The notes under the pieces are model-generated. The model was given only the letters and a program-made list of their open reading frames with translations, ran no database searches and was not told the DNA's origin. A stretch of 15,245 bases of DNA from Allobosea sp. GTDB lineage: Bacteria > Pseudomonadota > Alphaproteobacteria > Rhizobiales > Beijerinckiaceae. The number at the start of each line of letters is the position of its first letter. The stretch's first letter is position 1. The stretch lies in NCBI GenBank assembly GCA_021732895.1, contig JAKFWE010000116.1, positions 1-15,245 on the forward strand. Direction: 5' to 3'. Below, in pieces: positions 13,220-15,245 of the stretch. The position numbers and the translations under genes are program-made.

Positions 13220-14002
13220 CTATCGCCCACCTGTGGTCGGGCGATGGAACGGCGTCGTCGTCAGGTAGTCGCGCGGCTCCTCCAGCGGGCCGAGCGTGAC
13301 GAAGCCGCGGATGGCGAAACCGATCGTCGCGGCCACGACCATCGCCGCCGCGAGACCAAGGCGGCGATAGGCGCGGCCGGGATCGGCCGAGGCGCCGCGC
13401 CAGACGCGCGGCAGCAGGTCGACGCCATGCAGCCGCCGGTGCAGGGCCACGGCCAGCACATGCCCCGCGACGAGCAGCAGCAGCCCGTAGGCCAGCACGG
13501 CGTGCAGGAGATAAGCCCATGGCGTCGCGGCCCAGCCGGCGACGCTTTCGCTGGTCGGGAACATCTGCGGCAAGGCGACGCCGAAATAGGCGTTGCCGTA
13601 GTCGTGCAGGTCGGCGATGGCGTAGCCGGTGACGCAGGCGACGACGATGCCGGCATAGACCGCCGCATGTCCGGCATGCGCGAGCCGGCGCTCGCGCGGG
13701 GGGATGGCTGCCGGCAGCGGCGGCGGCGGGAGGATGAAGCGCAAGGCCAGCCTCAGGACCAGCAGCGCGAGCAGCGTCAGCCCGATCGACTTGTGCAGGT
13801 CTCGGATCACGCCTTGCCGGTCGTCGGCGACGAAGAGCGGCTCGCCTTCGACATTGGTGACGAGGACGCCGGTGAGCCACATCAGCGCGAAGCCGGCCGC
13901 CATCGTCCAGTGCAGGATCCGGATGGCGCGATGATAGGCGGACGGCGCCCCGGCGTCCGTCGCGGCGCGGCGCTTGTCGGCGGACAGGCTGTGCTCGGTC
14001 AT
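13220..14002 (-). CDS. Cytochrome b561 family membrane protein
   Basis: A diheme b-type cytochrome of the inner membrane, 260 residues, that would move electrons between quinol and a periplasmic partner. Four helices carry the expected heme ligands: His31 (RAIRILHWTMAAG), His70 (RDLHKSIGL), and His168 and His181 (LLHAVLAYGLLLLVAGHV). A fifth hydrophobic helix (about 213-233, GLAAAMVVAATIGFAIRG) and a 27-residue tail extend it beyond the 176 or so residues of E. coli CybB. The ATG at 14002 is preceded by GAAGAGGAAG. A GTG at 14056, overlapping the upstream stop, is an alternative but less likely start. It follows the SUMF1-like gene with a 50-base gap on the same strand, and the two probably work together. 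It ends 140 bases from the convergent marR gene, with no clear terminator. Confidence 0.88.
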   Translation of the reverse strand: MTEHSLSADKRRAATDAGAPSAYHRAIRILHWTMAAGFALMWLTGVLVTNVEGEPLFVADDRQGVIRDLHKSIGLTLLALLVLRLALRFILPPPPLPAAIPPRERRLAHAGHAAVYAGIVVACVTGYAIADLHDYGNAYFGVALPQMFPTSESVAGWAATPWAYLLHAVLAYGLLLLVAGHVLAVALHRRLHGVDLLPRVWRGASADPGRAYRRLGLAAAMVVAATIGFAIRGFVTLGPLEEPRDYLTTTPFHRPTTGGR

Positions 14003-14052
14003 CACGGCTTCCTCTTCTGTGAAATGGCTGACGGCCCGGCGCGTCCGGCCGG

Positions 14053-15036
14053 TCACCGGCTGGCGCAGCGGAAGCCGATATGGCGGTGGCCGCGGCCCGG
14101 CGCGTTCGAGAAGCCGTCGCGATGGCTGACGCCGAGCCGGTCGGCCGCGCGGTCATAGACATAGTCGCCGCCGCGCGTGACGCGTTCGCCGGCGAGATCG
14201 GGATGCTCGCGGCCGTCGTGCGGATCGTAGGGGTAGGGACGCTTCAGCGAGCGCGTCCATTCCGCCAGGCTGCCGGCCATGTCGAGCACCCCGAAGGGCG
14301 AGGCGCCGGCCGGGGCCGAACCCACGGCGGCGGTGACACCGGAGCGCCCGCTGACGAAGGCGCGCGCGAGATCGGGCGGGGCGTCGCCCCACGGATAGAG
14401 GCGATCGTCCTGGCCGCGCGCCGCGGCCTCCCACTGCGCCTCGCTCGGCAGATCGGCGCCGCGCCAGAGGCAGTAGGCCCGCGCGCCGGCCCAGGTCGTC
14501 TCGGCGACGGGGTGGTTCTCATATCCGGGCGCGGCCCGGAACCGCCCTTCCGCGAAAATGATGCGCGACTGGTCGTCGTCGAGCGCGATGATGGGATAGC
14601 GGCCGCTGCCTTCGGGACCCTCGGTCAGCAGCAGCCAGCCGCTCCGGGCGACATGGCGCCGGTCGATCGCGCCGATGCCGAAGGCTCCGGACATCTCGAG
14701 GCCGAGGGCGTCGAGGAATTCGGCGAAGGCGGCGTTCGTGACCTCCGTCCGGTCGATCCTGAACGCTGCGAGATCGACATGGTGGGCCGGTCGCTGGTCG
14801 CGCGCCCAGACGTTTCGGCCGAGAGGGTACCGCCCGGCCGGAACGTCGCGCATGCCTGCCTGCGCCCGTGTCGATTGCGGCGCGGACTGCGCGCCGACGG
14901 GGCGCGGGCCCAAGCCCGAGAAGTCGGGCGGCGCGAGCGCCGTGGCCTTCTCGATCAGGACCGCGCCGGCGAACAGGGCCGCGATCAGCGTCCAGGACGC
15001 GATCCGTGTCCGTCGTGATGATGATCCCCGTGTCAT
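14053..15036 (-). CDS. SUMF1/FGE-fold protein, membrane-anchored or exported, lacking the catalytic cysteines
   Basis: A 327-residue formylglycine-generating-enzyme-like protein. The N-terminus has RRTRIASWTLIAALFAGAVLI (about 8-28), a signal anchor or signal peptide, so the domain faces the periplasm. SUMF1-fold marks follow: VPAGRYPLGRN (65-75), FRIDRTEVTNAAFAEFL (92-108), ENHPVAETTWAGARAYCLWRGADLPSEAQWEAAARG (173-208), LYPWGDA (213-219), FGVLDMAGSLAEWT (248-261) and GFRCASR (321-327). True FGEs use two cysteines in the stretch after RGG. Here that stretch is RGGDYVYDRAADRL, with none. Only Cys189 and Cys324 exist in the whole protein. Sulfatase activation is therefore unlikely, and a binding or maturation role beside the b561 cytochrome is more plausible. 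The start at 15036 has GAGG eight bases upstream. Confidence 0.87.
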   Translation of the reverse strand: MTRGSSSRRTRIASWTLIAALFAGAVLIEKATALAPPDFSGLGPRPVGAQSAPQSTRAQAGMRDVPAGRYPLGRNVWARDQRPAHHVDLAAFRIDRTEVTNAAFAEFLDALGLEMSGAFGIGAIDRRHVARSGWLLLTEGPEGSGRYPIIALDDDQSRIIFAEGRFRAAPGYENHPVAETTWAGARAYCLWRGADLPSEAQWEAAARGQDDRLYPWGDAPPDLARAFVSGRSGVTAAVGSAPAGASPFGVLDMAGSLAEWTRSLKRPYPYDPHDGREHPDLAGERVTRGGDYVYDRAADRLGVSHRDGFSNAPGRGHRHIGFRCASR

Positions 15037-15043
15037 CTGGCGC

Positions 15044-15095
15044 CTCGCTTTCGCATTGCTCTCGCCGCTGTGGCAGGCGAGAGCTAGAAAGCGAG
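15044..15095 (-). promoter_or_regulatory. Double-stem hairpin in the leader of the SUMF1-like gene
   Basis: An outer stem, CTCGCTTTC (15044-15052) with GAAAGCGAG (15087-15095), encloses an inner stem, GCTCTCGCC (15058-15066) with GGCGAGAGC (15076-15084). Both are perfect 9-bp stems. In the mRNA (- strand) the 3' side of the outer stem contains the GAG of the Shine-Dalgarno sequence for ATG 15036. Folding would partly hide the ribosome binding site. No riboswitch class is recognised. Confidence 0.55.
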
Positions 15096-15102
15096 TGTGG
15101 CA

Positions 15103-15125
15103 GATATTTGTTGTAAACGAATATC
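15103..15125. promoter_or_regulatory. 23-bp imperfect palindrome, candidate operator
   Basis: The arms GATATTTGTT (15103-15112) and AACGAATATC (15116-15125) are complementary at 9 of 10 positions around a 3-base centre. The site is AT-rich in a GC-rich background and lies between the divergent SUMF1-like gene and the regulator-like gene at 15155. Size and position suit a MarR-family dimer site controlling both directions (inference). Confidence 0.55.
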
Positions 15126-15154
15126 GGTAATAACGACTTTGTGAGGTGCGGCCG

Positions 15155-15245
15155 ATGTACAGCTTCGATACGCCTGATCTCGTCGCCCGGGAAACCGGAC
15201 GCGTTCCGGAGCAGGAGGCCTATCTGAACCTCATCCGCACGGCGG
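15155..15245 (+). CDS. Start of a gene, probable MarR-family regulator (truncated by the window end)
   Basis: ATG at 15155 follows GAGG at 15143-15146 with an 8-base spacer. Thirty codons are visible, beginning MYSFDTPDLVARETGRVPEQ and continuing EAYLNLIRTA. The pattern of a short acidic/polar head followed by EAYLNLIRTA matches the first helix of many MarR-type regulators (an AYLxLxRTxDxL pattern, recalled). The family call is tentative because the winged helix lies outside the window. Divergent placement and the shared palindrome support a regulator of the SUMF1/cytochrome pair. Confidence 0.55.
   Translation, partial: MYSFDTPDLVARETGRVPEQEAYLNLIRTA

Noticed and set aside
13212..13233. CAGGTG...CACCTG as a bidirectional terminator between marR and the b561 gene
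   Set aside because: It is a 6-bp stem with a 10-base loop and no T-run, and it overlaps the b561 stop codon region.
14003..14056. GTG start for the b561 protein at 14056, overlapping the SUMF1-like stop
   Set aside because: The ATG at 14002 has a good ribosome binding site, and the extension adds 18 residues with no family similarity.
12162..14162. Long open frame on the - strand (about 666 codons) spanning marR, the b561 gene and part of the decarboxylase
   Set aside because: It is an Arg/Ala-rich shadow frame typical of GC-rich DNA. It overlaps three well-supported genes and shows no domain pattern.
14053..15036. Calling this gene a sulfatase-activating formylglycine-generating enzyme
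   Set aside because: The two active-site cysteines of FGE are absent and no sulfatase gene lies in the window.

Overview
The window is high-GC DNA with tightly packed genes, and it most likely comes from an alphaproteobacterium of the Hyphomicrobiales (Bosea/Bradyrhizobium-like). This placement is an inference. It rests on the GC-rich third codon positions, a NitT/TauT-type ABC operon, a dispersed palindromic repeat (GTCATTGCGAG...CTCGCAATGAC) common in that order, and the close match of one enzyme to Rhizobium gamma-resorcylate decarboxylase. The first ~103 bases form a near-perfect fold-back, so the left edge is probably a contig end or chimeric join. The gene running off it lacks its N-terminus.

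Left block (1-4523, + strand): a five-gene set. It encodes an ABC importer of the nitrate/sulfonate/taurine type (periplasmic binding protein, permease, ATPase), then a PuuE-like polysaccharide-deacetylase-fold hydrolase and an SDR protein with a non-canonical catalytic site. The last three genes are spaced by 1-9 bases. The two larger gaps hold repeat elements. The imported substrate cannot be read from the sequence.

Central block (4742-12403, - strand, read right to left): an eight-gene operon that reads as a complete gamma-resorcylate (2,6-dihydroxybenzoate) route to 3-oxoadipate. In order of transcription: gamma-resorcylate decarboxylase (releases resorcinol), the three TRAP transporter subunits DctQ, DctM and DctP, an FAD monooxygenase (proposed resorcinol to hydroxyquinol), a DoxX-family membrane protein, maleylacetate reductase and hydroxyquinol 1,2-dioxygenase. 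Several junctions are ATGA overlaps. A MarR-type regulator is transcribed divergently (12621-13079). The shared 217-bp intergenic region contains a TTGACA -35 hexamer for the catabolic operon and a 12-bp palindrome, TTGCAAATGCAA, directly downstream of it. This is the layout of a MarR repressor released by the pathway substrate. A TRAP system as the uptake route for this aromatic acid is the most unusual part.

Right block (13220-15245): a - strand pair encoding a periplasmic-facing SUMF1/FGE-fold protein that lacks the catalytic cysteines, and a b561-type diheme membrane cytochrome. Divergent from them is the start of another gene (from 15155), probably a second MarR-family regulator, cut by the window end. 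Their shared promoter region carries a 23-bp imperfect palindrome and a double-stem leader hairpin touching the SUMF1 ribosome binding site.

No tRNA, rRNA, CRISPR array, transposase or integrase was seen. No stretch of more than ~220 bases lacks a gene.
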